Assembly (NCBI GenBank): GCA_029880265.1
Contig: JAOUOT010000006.1
Coordinates: forward strand, 1 to 64,000
Origin: Spirochaetia bacterium
Lineage (GTDB): Bacteria; Spirochaetota; Leptospiria; Turneriellales; JAOUOS01
DNA: 64,000 bases
Direction of reading: 5' to 3'
Within the stretch, counting starts at the first letter, position 1; each line of letters begins with the position of its first letter. The notes under the pieces are model-generated. The model was not told where the DNA came from, searched no databases, and worked only from the letters and a program-made list of their open reading frames with translations. Shown piece by piece: positions 35,397 to 44,110 of the stretch. The position numbers and the translations under genes were made by a program.

Positions 35397-36815
35397 TTAA
35401 AAAATATGATCTAAATTCATTGAATAACTCACGCCTTCTTTTGACCAACCTATATCAAAGAAAGAAACCAATGCCTGGTTCCATGCCAGACGAAACCCCA
35501 TTCCGCCTCCATATTTCCATTTTTGAAAAGTCATACTTTTTATATTATCATAAACTCTACCCGTATCAAAAAACGGAACCAATATAAGGGCATAGTTTTG
35601 ACCCCAAATATCAAAATCAAACATTGTCCATCTCGTTTCAAGGTTTATCAGCGTCTGGATTTTGCCGATGAATCGATCTTGCGTATAGCCTCTAAAAGTA
35701 GCGTATCCGCCCAACCCTTTTTTATCTCCCGAGGTAAAATTAAATTTGTTCATTTCGTAAAAAGGGGTATTGCCGTAATTCATTACAAGAGAAGCCCTTG
35801 CCGCAATAACCAGATCTAAAGCCTTGTTAAACGGGGAATAATAAATTCTCGCCGCGCTCGTATGGCGCGTAAAGTTATAATCATTTATAGACTTTTCGAT
35901 AACCGTATCTATATATACCCCGTTATTGGGGTCCGGCTCAAAATCTCTTGTATCATAGGAAATTCCCAGTTTTATTGTATTATTCCAGCCTCCATTACAA
36001 CCGATGATAATGCCGGCATCGCAATCTTTTTTTAATTGAGTATCTCCCATAATAGATTTTATTTCATTACCTTCGGCGTCATAAGCGTCGACATCGGTTC
36101 CCGAGTAGTCTGTTATTTTAACGTGCGAAACCTTTATACCGCCATAAAATCCTAAAATTCCTTTATAGATATCGCTTTCAAAATTCATTAACGCGGCCGG
36201 AGTTTGGTTGATATATTGATTATATTTTGAATAGGTTTTTCCGTCAGGATGAATCTCTCTGAGAGTTTTTTTGTAATTTTTATAAGACTCAAAAATATCT
36301 CCTGTGTACGGTTCTTTGAGTTTATCTAGTGTTTCTTCTCCTACGCCGAAATATGTCGATGCGATATTTTTTTCAAACACCAAAGAGGTCTTTAAGCTGA
36401 AGATTGAATTAAGAAAAAACGGAGAATCATAATTAATTGTATGATACTGCCACCCGTTTGTCGTGTGAAAATATTGAACATATGCCCTATGGCGATATGC
36501 GGTATACTTAAAATAAGGGTCGCTTTTTAGACCATTATCATAATATATTAATCTCAAACCGAGACCAAAACCTTTATCTACATCGGCACTATATAACGGC
36601 AAAGGTATTATATACCAGTCTTCTTTTTTCTTTCTTAATTGCTCTTCTGATAATGCAGGCTTATTTTCAAACCCATCCGGAATTTTATCTTGTGTTTTAT
36701 TATTTATATCATTTGTTTCAGACGTTTCTTTATTCTCTTGAGAATTTATATTTAATACATAAATAATATTAAATAAAATAACGGCTATTTTAACGATTAA
36801 TTTTATATGCTTCAT
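35397..36815 (-). CDS. Omp85-type surface antigen barrel without POTRA domains
   Basis: 472 residues. The signal peptide covers residues 1-25 and is followed by a short acidic linker and then directly by a 16-stranded-type barrel, with no room for POTRA domains. Markers: GFGLGLRLIYYDNG in an early strand, YDTRDFEPDPNNGVYIDT, GGYATFRGYTQDRF (the (V/F)RG(F/Y) motif of loop 6), and the C-terminal strand FFDIGWSKEGVSYSMNLDHIF ending in phenylalanine. It resembles the PF01103/patatin-associated barrels rather than BamA. It may export a fused or separate protein or act as a pore; no partner is visible. Confidence 0.8.
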   Translation of the reverse strand: MKHIKLIVKIAVILFNIIYVLNINSQENKETSETNDINNKTQDKIPDGFENKPALSEEQLRKKKEDWYIIPLPLYSADVDKGFGLGLRLIYYDNGLKSDPYFKYTAYRHRAYVQYFHTTNGWQYHTINYDSPFFLNSIFSLKTSLVFEKNIASTYFGVGEETLDKLKEPYTGDIFESYKNYKKTLREIHPDGKTYSKYNQYINQTPAALMNFESDIYKGILGFYGGIKVSHVKITDYSGTDVDAYDAEGNEIKSIMGDTQLKKDCDAGIIIGCNGGWNNTIKLGISYDTRDFEPDPNNGVYIDTVIEKSINDYNFTRHTSAARIYYSPFNKALDLVIAARASLVMNYGNTPFYEMNKFNFTSGDKKGLGGYATFRGYTQDRFIGKIQTLINLETRWTMFDFDIWGQNYALILVPFFDTGRVYDNIKSMTFQKWKYGGGMGFRLAWNQALVSFFDIGWSKEGVSYSMNLDHIF

Positions 36816-36824
36816 TTTTTACCT

Positions 36825-37421
36825 CTACTTTTTTAACAGTTCAATAACTCTTTGCGCTGATTCACTAATTTTCGTATCAGTAATATCGACTATAGCATGC
36901 GCTATTTTTTGATACCATGGTTTTCTTCTTTTGATAATTTCTAATAATTGTTCTTCTGACGAGCTTATTTTTGGACGCTGTGAATTATAATTTAATTTAC
37001 TGATTCTATCTATGATTTTCTCTGTTTCCATATGAATATATACTATAAAATAATTTTCTCTTAATATTTTCGTCTTTTCATCAGAAAAGTCAAAATCTTC
37101 TCCTTCAACAATTCCTCCACCTGTATCTAAGAGACACGCTTTTTCGTCTTTGGCAATATCTTCTAAATACCGTAATTCTAATTTACGAAAATAGTTCCAT
37201 CCTTTTTTTTTTACAATTTCTTCAATTGTCATTTTTTCTTGTTCTTCAATATAGTCATCTAATGAAATTAAAGGAATTCCCCAGGCTTCAGATAATATTT
37301 TTGATATAGAGGTTTTTCCTATGCCCCGAAACCCTATAATTGCAATCTTTTTACGCAATGGGGAGATCTTTTTCTTATAAATAGTTTTTTGTTTTTTATT
37401 ATTTATTTTATAATTTGTCAT
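36825..37421 (-). CDS. aroK: Shikimate kinase
   Basis: 198 residues. AroK phosphorylates shikimate at the 3-hydroxyl. Walker A is GFRGIGKTS (K36), the shikimate-binding aspartate is in SLDDYIEEQ, and the DTGGGI loop and the lid arginine (NSQRPKI) are present, as is the adenine loop RRKPWYQKIA. A basic N-terminal extension of about 24 residues precedes the core, longer than usual. It starts immediately after the aroE stop codon, so the two shikimate-pathway steps are translated together. Confidence 0.93.
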   Translation of the reverse strand: MTNYKINNKKQKTIYKKKISPLRKKIAIIGFRGIGKTSISKILSEAWGIPLISLDDYIEEQEKMTIEEIVKKKGWNYFRKLELRYLEDIAKDEKACLLDTGGGIVEGEDFDFSDEKTKILRENYFIVYIHMETEKIIDRISKLNYNSQRPKISSSEEQLLEIIKRRKPWYQKIAHAIVDITDTKISESAQRVIELLKK

Positions 37422-38327
37422 TTACTTTAATTGTTCTTTCAATGATTTTTCCATAATTTTAAGAGGAGCCTGCTTGCCCGTAAACAACTTAAACTGATGA
37501 GCGGCCTGATAAAGCAGCATTTTATATCCGTATATGACTTTAATTTTCTTTTTCTTGCAAATCTTAATTAAAGGAGTTTCTTGAGGATTATAAACAATAT
37601 CAAATACAATTTGATTTGAAAACAAGAAATCTCCCGATATCGGGCTTTTATTTTCAAACTCAAATCCTTTCATTCCTATTGGTGTTGTATTTATTATCAG
37701 GTCATAATCTTTTAGTTGATTTTTATTTTCAAGAAGAACTGTTTTTTTACGCCGAACGCCTATTGCGTCTTTAGAATCTTTGTACAAGAAATTTTCAAAT
37801 ATGGTTTCTTTTTTTACTAACTTCAGGTTCTTTATTAATTTTTCGCTATTATTTATATTCCGAGAAAGAATCCCGATTTTTTGCGGATTTTCATACAGCA
37901 GACTCATGGCAATAGCCCGAGCCGACCCCCCTGTTCCAATAATTAAGATATTTTTTTTATTGATATTAAATCTTGTTTCTTTTATTGCTTCGATGGCCCC
38001 TATCCCGTCGGTATTATGACCCTCTAAAAGACCTTCTTTGTTCCAATATATTGTATTTACAGACCCTATTTGTACAGCTAGTGGACTAATTTTGTCTAAA
38101 ATTCTGTTTATTTTAATTTTATGGGGTATAGTAATTGAAAGTCCCTGGATTTTTAACTTTTTTAAAGAAGTTTTCAGGTTTATTAAATTCTTTACGGCAA
38201 AGGCAAGATATACGGCGTTTATTTTCTCGGCTTTAAAAGCCGCATTGTGCATCGCAGGCGAAAATGTGTGCCCTAAAGGATATCCGATGATGCCATATAT
38301 TTTTGTATTTGAATCTATATTATGCAT
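37422..38327 (-). CDS. aroE: Shikimate dehydrogenase
   Basis: 301 residues. AroE reduces 3-dehydroshikimate with NADPH, the step before shikimate kinase, whose gene follows without a gap. Signatures: GYPLGHTFSPAMHNAAF (substrate loop), SITIPHKIKI with the catalytic lysine, NTDGIGAIEAI with the catalytic aspartate, and the dinucleotide loop GTGGSARAI. GYKMLLYQAAHQFKLFTG is the typical C-terminal helix with substrate glutamine. A Lys/Arg-rich insert near 190-210 (KDAIGVRRKKT) is somewhat longer than in E. coli. Confidence 0.95.
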   Translation of the reverse strand: MHNIDSNTKIYGIIGYPLGHTFSPAMHNAAFKAEKINAVYLAFAVKNLINLKTSLKKLKIQGLSITIPHKIKINRILDKISPLAVQIGSVNTIYWNKEGLLEGHNTDGIGAIEAIKETRFNINKKNILIIGTGGSARAIAMSLLYENPQKIGILSRNINNSEKLIKNLKLVKKETIFENFLYKDSKDAIGVRRKKTVLLENKNQLKDYDLIINTTPIGMKGFEFENKSPISGDFLFSNQIVFDIVYNPQETPLIKICKKKKIKVIYGYKMLLYQAAHQFKLFTGKQAPLKIMEKSLKEQLK

Positions 38328-38333
38328 ACACTT

Positions 38334-38705
38334 TTAATGAATATAATTAATTAAAATGGCTAAAATTGACTTGATGATTTTATTCTCTTCGTTACCCAGA
38401 TATGTTTTCAAATAATTAAGTTCTTGAATATTTATTTTTTCATTCATCATAATAACCTGCGCTTTTTTAACGCCTATGCCGCTTTGTTCTTCTTCTATAT
38501 TTCCATATTTTAAATGACGACCTTCTGTCCATTCAAAAATATGGTTTTTATGCTTAACCTGAAATTTTGAAAGTTTTTCATCAGCATATGATTTAATATG
38601 CCAGACGAATATCTGAATATCATTTTTGTTATCCTGAAAAAAATTAAATTCCTGATCTTTGGCTAACTGTTTTAATACATCCGTTTTTATTTCTAAGAGA
38701 GGCAT
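38334..38705 (-). CDS. Conserved-looking hypothetical protein
   Basis: 123 residues with no recognised domain. It reads as a real cytoplasmic protein: it begins MPLLEIKTDVLKQLAKDQ, has a central beta-rich segment (IQIFVWHIKSYA, FQVKHKNHIFEWTEGRHLKYG) and C-terminal helices. The stop is 6 bases before the aroE start, on the same strand, so it may be the first gene of the aroE-aroK run. No signal peptide and no metal motif. Function unknown. Confidence 0.5.
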   Translation of the reverse strand: MPLLEIKTDVLKQLAKDQEFNFFQDNKNDIQIFVWHIKSYADEKLSKFQVKHKNHIFEWTEGRHLKYGNIEEEQSGIGVKKAQVIMMNEKINIQELNYLKTYLGNEENKIIKSILAILINYIH

Positions 38706-38863
38706 TTAAGCAGTTCCGCATTTTTTTATATAATATATTAAAAAAAACAATATTATTTTTAGCCGGTTTTCATTACATTATATTTATTATATAGACTATT
38801 ATTTTTCTACATTTTTCGCTGGGGTAATTTGATTCTCGCTTCTAAGTTTTTTTTATCGATTTT

Positions 38864-40114
38864 TTATCTTCTGTTTCTTTCAGCCAAAACTAATTGTTCC
38901 AGAAAAAAACTAATGGGAGCGTCAATCTTTTTACCATTAACGAATACAGTAGGCGTTCCCGGTATTGCAAGTTTCTTGCCTTCGGCTATATCGTTTTGAA
39001 CGGCCTTTTTAGGTTCGTCGCTCTTTAAACATTGATTATACACCGACATATTTAATTTAATCGTTTTACCCAGGGTAATTAAATCTTCTTGCGAAACGCC
39101 CTGCCCGGTTTTTTTCGCCTGATTTAACCATCTATCTTGTTGTGCGTAAATTAAATCGTGCATATCCCAAAATTTATTTTGTTTTTCGGCGCAAAATGAA
39201 GCATACGAAAGTTTACAGGCTCCCGGATGAAGTTGTCTGCTCATATTTATGTTACATTCTGTATCAAGGGGGTAATGTTTATAAGTTACGCTAATGTCAT
39301 TTGGCATCTTATTTACAGTTTCTTTAAGCATTTCAGCTTTTTTTCTGCAGCCAAAACACATGAAATCTGCAAATTTTGTCAGGTTTAATACGGCTTTTGA
39401 ACCTCCTTTTTTAGGAGAATCTGCCATATTAATATTAAAGACCATTGCTTTTTTATATTCTTTATAATAGTTTTTTAACGATTTATCAAGCAATTCAATT
39501 GGGTCGGCTTTGTCTAGAAGGCTTTCTGCGTTTGAATTTATCTCTTCTTTCACTTTCGAAATACTGTTCATAAGAAACCCGGTAGCGATAATTAATAATG
39601 CGCCTATCGAAAAAAAAGACAGATAAGATACTCTTAACGTTTTTACCGCGGTAAAATCGGGAAAATAACTTATATTTTGTTTTTTTATGGCAAGATATGA
39701 CAATATTAGAATACCCGCCGTCATAATATATGTAATGGCGCACATTTTACAAATTGCTTCAAGTATCACAATAGAATATATCAGCAAAAATACATCTACA
39801 ATGAAACCTAACCCTGCCATTAAAAATACTGTTTGCAAAAAAGACTTTTCTTTAGAAAGAAAATAACTGATTAAAATCAATATTACGCCCAAATAATACA
39901 TAAATCCAAATAAGGCGATTGGTAAACCGGCAATTTCTGACGCTTCTGACTCATTTACAACGTCGCATCCTGTTTTTGAATCAGCGCCGCATACAGAATC
40001 AATTAATCCCGATTCTAAAGCTGGATTATTATGAAATTTAATTAACTCTGAAGATACATACGCGCCGGCAAGGGCAAGTAATAAGGCTATTATTATAAAA
40101 TCTCTAATTTTCAT
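38864..40114 (-). CDS. VKOR-DsbA fusion, disulfide-bond forming protein
   Basis: 416 residues in two domains. Residues 1-185 are a VKOR-type quinone reductase with five hydrophobic helices. They carry the loop cysteines C42 and C50 (VCGADSKTGCDVV) and the active CxxC C122-x-x-C125 (ICKMC). Residues 195-416 are a periplasmic DsbA-like thioredoxin domain with C253-x-x-C256 (CFGC) and a cis-proline loop (PGTPTVFVNG). Electrons pass from substrate proteins to the DsbA part, then to VKOR and quinone, so one protein replaces DsbA plus DsbB. The order VKOR then thioredoxin is known in several bacteria. All redox cysteines are present. Confidence 0.92.
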   Translation of the reverse strand: MKIRDFIIIALLLALAGAYVSSELIKFHNNPALESGLIDSVCGADSKTGCDVVNESEASEIAGLPIALFGFMYYLGVILILISYFLSKEKSFLQTVFLMAGLGFIVDVFLLIYSIVILEAICKMCAITYIMTAGILILSYLAIKKQNISYFPDFTAVKTLRVSYLSFFSIGALLIIATGFLMNSISKVKEEINSNAESLLDKADPIELLDKSLKNYYKEYKKAMVFNINMADSPKKGGSKAVLNLTKFADFMCFGCRKKAEMLKETVNKMPNDISVTYKHYPLDTECNINMSRQLHPGACKLSYASFCAEKQNKFWDMHDLIYAQQDRWLNQAKKTGQGVSQEDLITLGKTIKLNMSVYNQCLKSDEPKKAVQNDIAEGKKLAIPGTPTVFVNGKKIDAPISFFLEQLVLAERNRR

Positions 40115-40221
40115 TTTCTTTCCTTAAAAAATAATACGTTTAGTTAAATCCAAAATCATTTGAAAATATCACCCGTCAACGAAATATTGTCGCCGATTTT
40201 CGTTATGTATAAAAATGTATT

Positions 40222-41724
40222 TTATGATTGAAGTTCTTCTATCATTTCATTGACTTGAATTCTTAAAGATTCGTCTTTATCGATTAAGTCTCTTACTTTT
40301 TTTTCTGCGTGTATTACGGTCGTATGATCATTTCTGCCGTATGCGTTGGCTATTGAAATTAAAGACATATTCGAGACAAGTTTTTTTGTGATAAACATGC
40401 CTACATGCCGCGCCAAAGCCACGGCTTCAACCCGGCTTGAACCTGTAATGTCTTCTTCGTTAATATGAAAATTTTTCGCTATTACTTTTATAATATCTTC
40501 AACATTTGTGTTATTGCCCTCAATTTCATGAACCATATCTTTTAACGCCGTTTTGGCCATGCCCAAACTTATATTTTTCTTCTCTATTTCTGAAACAAAT
40601 TTAAGCTTTATCAAAGCCGCTTCAAGCATTCTTACCTGAGTTTTAATTTGATTAGCTATATACGATTGAACATCATATGGAATTTCAACGTTCATTTGTT
40701 CGGCTTTTAATTTTATTATCGCCATACGCGTCTCTAAGCCTGGGGGTTTTATATCGACCAATAAGCCCGATTGGAATCTTGTTAATAATCTGTCGGTTAA
40801 ATTTGACAAGAGCTGGGCCGGCCTGTCTGCTGAAATTATTATTTGTTTTTTATTTTGATATAAATAATTAAATGTATGAAATATTTCTTCTTGTGTATAT
40901 TCGGCTCTTTGTTTTATTGATTGAATATCGTCAAACATCAGTATATCTGCCGAACGATATTTGGCCCTAAAAGACGGCAGATTTTTTTTAGCAACCGCTT
41001 CTACCAGATCAGACTGAAAAACATCGGCGGGCGTATACTGAACTTTTAAATGCGGCATATTTTCGTTTATATAATTTCCCACAGACATTAAAAGGTGGGT
41101 TTTGCCAAGACTCACTCCACCGAATATATATAACGGATTATGAAACTTTGTCGGATTTTCAGCCGCCCCCAAAGCCGCCATATAGGCATGTTCATTTGAA
41201 GGACCCTTTATATATTTTTCAAACGTATAATTCGGATTTAAATTAATTAACTTAGGGTAATCATTTTCTTTATGTATTGAATTTGCGCCATATTCGTTAA
41301 TGGTTTTTTTAGCCTGAGATTCTTTATATGTATTCTCGTTTTTATTTATAAATGACGTTTGTTCAAATTCGTCAGATTCCGCGTCTATAATCTTGACGTT
41401 TATTTCTTTTTTTAATATAGTTCGAATAGCGTTTTTGATGGCGCCATTATATCTTTTGTTTATATGATCCTTTATTTTTTTATCGCCAACCGAAAATACT
41501 ATTGAATTTTCTTTTAAGCTTAATAATTTCATATCGGTAAAAAATATATCGAAAAATTGAGCGGGTATAATCTCTCTCAATTTTTGAGAAATATTGGCCC
41601 ATATCGTCTTTAACTCGTTAGAATTATCGATTAATATGTTTTTTGTATCTTTATTTATTGAAATATTTGCTTCTATTACCTCGCCCATAAAAAGAAATAG
41701 CCATTTCGTATCATATTGCGGCAA
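40222..41724 (-). CDS. dnaA: Chromosomal replication initiator DnaA
   Basis: Up to 500 residues from a TTG at 41724; an ATG at 41688 would give 488. Neither has a clear ribosome site. Domain I (about 37-113) is followed by a poorly conserved linker and the AAA+ core from about 165. Walker A is FGGVSLGKTH (K208; serine replaces the usual third glycine), Walker B is ILMFDDIQSI, and the sensor arginines lie in LTDRLLTRFQSG. Domain IV holds the DnaA-box helix-turn-helix GRNDHTTVIHAEKKV. dnaN and recF are not adjacent, so gene order around dnaA differs from the classical one. Confidence 0.96.
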   Translation of the reverse strand: MPQYDTKWLFLFMGEVIEANISINKDTKNILIDNSNELKTIWANISQKLREIIPAQFFDIFFTDMKLLSLKENSIVFSVGDKKIKDHINKRYNGAIKNAIRTILKKEINVKIIDAESDEFEQTSFINKNENTYKESQAKKTINEYGANSIHKENDYPKLINLNPNYTFEKYIKGPSNEHAYMAALGAAENPTKFHNPLYIFGGVSLGKTHLLMSVGNYINENMPHLKVQYTPADVFQSDLVEAVAKKNLPSFRAKYRSADILMFDDIQSIKQRAEYTQEEIFHTFNYLYQNKKQIIISADRPAQLLSNLTDRLLTRFQSGLLVDIKPPGLETRMAIIKLKAEQMNVEIPYDVQSYIANQIKTQVRMLEAALIKLKFVSEIEKKNISLGMAKTALKDMVHEIEGNNTNVEDIIKVIAKNFHINEEDITGSSRVEAVALARHVGMFITKKLVSNMSLISIANAYGRNDHTTVIHAEKKVRDLIDKDESLRIQVNEMIEELQS

Positions 41725-41866
41725 GATATTTTTTTTGGCATGGAGGTTTTTTTTTCCTCCGGTTTGCGATAAATGGATAATTTGGTTACAATATTATGTC
41801 ACATTGTATTTTTTAAATATCTGTGAAATTTTATAAAACATTATGACCTGCTCTATTTGCGTCAAA

Positions 41867-42964
41867 TTACATATAAACCGGCTTTTTTATTTTTATATTA
41901 AAAGCGTTATGAGGATTTATATTTTTCTTATATTTCTTCACTTCGAAATGCAAATGAGCGCCTGTCGTATATCCCGATTTGCCGACTTTTGCGATTACTT
42001 TACCCAGTTTGACATACTGCCCCTTATTAACCAATAATTTAGAGGCATGCGCATAAACGCTGAAATATCCGTTTTTGTGCCGCAGTATAACCATATTGCC
42101 GTAACTGCCTCCATTTCCCGAAAAAATGACCACTCCTGACGAGGCGGCTACTATATTAGAGCCTTGCGCCGCGGCAATGTCAAGACCGGTATGAAAATGA
42201 CGTTTTTTACTGACGGGATGCTTTCGCCAGCCATAACCGCTTGTTAACCTGCCTCTTACGGCTAAGGGCCATCGAAACATCAATGAATCAACATAGTGTT
42301 TTCTTGGTAAAGGTTTTGCGTCTGGCAAGAAAATTTTCTGACCAATTAAAATTTTTGAATTCAACAATGAATTTGCCGTTATTATTTCTTTTTCATTTAA
42401 TTTATAGTTATGACTTATCTTAGAAAGGCTGTCTCCGTTTTTTACTTTATAAAAGATTCCCTTAGATTCGGGTACTTCAATGATATCGCCCGGTTGAATC
42501 GCTTTATTTGAAACTCCCGGATTAGCGCTTACAATTGTATACACCGGAATATCATATTTTTGCGCAATTCTCCATAATGATTCGCCTTCTTTAACCTGAT
42601 GTTTTTTTATAAACGATTCTTTTTCTTCTTTTTTTGGCGGTGTTTCAATGGTTTCTTCTTTATCAGATGTTATATTTTCTGTATCAAATTCAATAATGCG
42701 TTGTTGTTCTTCTTCATACTGCGGATTTCCTTTTATGATTTCAAAGTATTTGTCAATCGCTTCGTCAATTTCTTTACTGTATACGATCATTGAAGCGTAA
42801 TTTGAAGATAAATTTATATCTATTCCTTTTTCTTCGTTAATATTATGATTTTCTGCGGATTTTTTTTCAGATTCTGAGATTATCTCTTCAGAAAATAAAA
42901 TCATAGATGCCGATGTGATTGAAAAAAAGGCTAAGATGAAAAGTAATTTTTCAATATATTTCAT
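41867..42964 (-). CDS. LysM/M23 peptidoglycan endopeptidase
   Basis: 365 residues. After a signal peptide (1-25) and an acidic linker come two LysM domains (about 120-168, VKEGESLWRIAQKYDIP; 172-214, VKNGDSLSKISHNYKL). The M23/LytM domain follows (about 232-352) with zinc ligands in HTGLD and HLHFE and the preceding YAHAS. All metal ligands are present, so it should cleave peptidoglycan cross-links in the periplasm, not merely activate amidases. It starts directly after the stop of the next upstream gene (TAAATG), with which it is translationally coupled. Confidence 0.93.
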   Translation of the reverse strand: MKYIEKLLFILAFFSITSASMILFSEEIISESEKKSAENHNINEEKGIDINLSSNYASMIVYSKEIDEAIDKYFEIIKGNPQYEEEQQRIIEFDTENITSDKEETIETPPKKEEKESFIKKHQVKEGESLWRIAQKYDIPVYTIVSANPGVSNKAIQPGDIIEVPESKGIFYKVKNGDSLSKISHNYKLNEKEIITANSLLNSKILIGQKIFLPDAKPLPRKHYVDSLMFRWPLAVRGRLTSGYGWRKHPVSKKRHFHTGLDIAAAQGSNIVAASSGVVIFSGNGGSYGNMVILRHKNGYFSVYAHASKLLVNKGQYVKLGKVIAKVGKSGYTTGAHLHFEVKKYKKNINPHNAFNIKIKKPVYM

Positions 42965-43621
42965 TTATTCTATAAAATCAAGTATTGATTTTTTAATATT
43001 ATCGGGGAATATTCCGTTTTTCTTGTCTGATTTTTTTTCAACAGTCTTATTTTCTTCTTTTGTTACAACTTCAGGCGATACAATTTCCGGTTTTATTTCT
43101 TCTTTGACCGTTGGCGCTTTGTCAATTTCATCTTTAAGCATCCAGTTATCTTTTTTATCGTCTTCAATAAGCATTGATTCTTTGGGGACTCTTTCTAAGA
43201 AGAGAGGAACTTCGTCTAAATATCCGGCGGGAGTTTCTTTTTTTCTTAAATTATCGGGATTTTTTAGCAAAGAATCTTGTTCACCCATGATATGCCCCAT
43301 AGTATCTCTACCTATAGTCATATAAGGCGTCTCTTTGGCCCTTGAAGGAAATAATAACGGATCAACCTCAATATCTTCTACAAGATTCATTCTTTTGAGG
43401 TTTTCTTCTCTAAGCTGGTCTAAGTAAAAAAGATCTTTTGCTTCTTTTGCCAAAGGCATTCCCGAAGGTTTCGCGCCTTTTTCTCCGGCAGAAATTCCAT
43501 ATAGTACGGCAATAACCGCGCCAAGGGCCAATACAGCAAAATACCCTTTTTTAACAATATCTCTTATATGCTCAGGTATTTTATCTATATATTTATCTAT
43601 TGTTGCAAGAACTTTGTTCAC
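42965..43621 (-). CDS. Single-pass membrane protein of unknown function
   Basis: 218 residues. An amphipathic N-terminus (VLATIDKYIDKIPEHIRDIV) leads into one membrane helix (about 27-46, GYFAVLALGAVIAVLYGIS). A charged extracytoplasmic tail follows, rich in Glu and Lys, with a stretch of Lys/Glu/Val/Pro toward the C-terminus. The tail ends with an amphipathic helix (NIKKSILDFIE). The gene is coupled to the LysM/M23 peptidase, so a cell-wall or division role is possible, for example as a bitopic partner that positions the hydrolase. I do not recognise the family. Confidence 0.55.
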   Translation of the reverse strand: MNKVLATIDKYIDKIPEHIRDIVKKGYFAVLALGAVIAVLYGISAGEKGAKPSGMPLAKEAKDLFYLDQLREENLKRMNLVEDIEVDPLLFPSRAKETPYMTIGRDTMGHIMGEQDSLLKNPDNLRKKETPAGYLDEVPLFLERVPKESMLIEDDKKDNWMLKDEIDKAPTVKEEIKPEIVSPEVVTKEENKTVEKKSDKKNGIFPDNIKKSILDFIE

Positions 43622-43711
43622 ATTAACGATATCGTATTATTTTTTTAATTTAATTAGCTATTTATTGCAATAATAAAGAATGAAATACTTCCCCGGGGTA
43701 ATATTTTTTTT

Positions 43712-43912
43712 CTAAAAAGTGGTAATCTTTGCCATATTATCAAGTTTTTTTAGAATATCTTCTAACTTGCCGGGCAAAAATTTTGCTTTTTCGTATTTTA
43801 CTCTCTTTAAGCGTGTACCAATTAAAAAATCGTCAACAATCATTTTTCTGCTATAAAAGCTCGTTTCATTGCCTACGACTTTTTCTACAAAGTTCCCTAT
43901 TTTGTGTTTCAT
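43712..43912 (-). CDS. Small hypothetical protein
   Basis: 66 residues beginning MKHKIGNFVEKVVGNETSFYS, basic and with no signal peptide or known motif. It is in the same direction as the two genes that follow, 90 bases away. The gap contains the palindromes TTATTGCAATAA and CCCCGGGG. The amino-acid composition is protein-like, but an overlapping opposite frame (43729-43914) is also open, so coding is not certain. No clear ribosome site. Confidence 0.4.
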   Translation of the reverse strand: MKHKIGNFVEKVVGNETSFYSRKMIVDDFLIGTRLKRVKYEKAKFLPGKLEDILKKLDNMAKITTF

Positions 43913-44110
43913 AATACAGTCAGTATATATTATGTCCTATGCATCTGCCATAAATATTCCAATAAAATTAAAAAAAATATATTTTTTTATTTTCTGTTTA
44001 TTTGAAATAAATATTTAATCATTGATTTTTTACGAGACCGTGTAGGTTTGAAAATTTATTAAGCTTTTCAATATGTATGAAAGAATATTCAATATTTTAT
44101 AAAAAAAATT

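Noticed and set aside
41725-41866. Possible oriC next to dnaA
   Set aside because: Only one weak partial DnaA-box-like sequence is visible and there is no box cluster or dnaN. An origin cannot be supported without GC-skew data.
43660-43700. TTATTGCAATAA and CCCCGGGG palindromes as operators
   Set aside because: Short palindromes of this kind are frequent; neither is repeated elsewhere near a promoter, so no regulatory claim is made.
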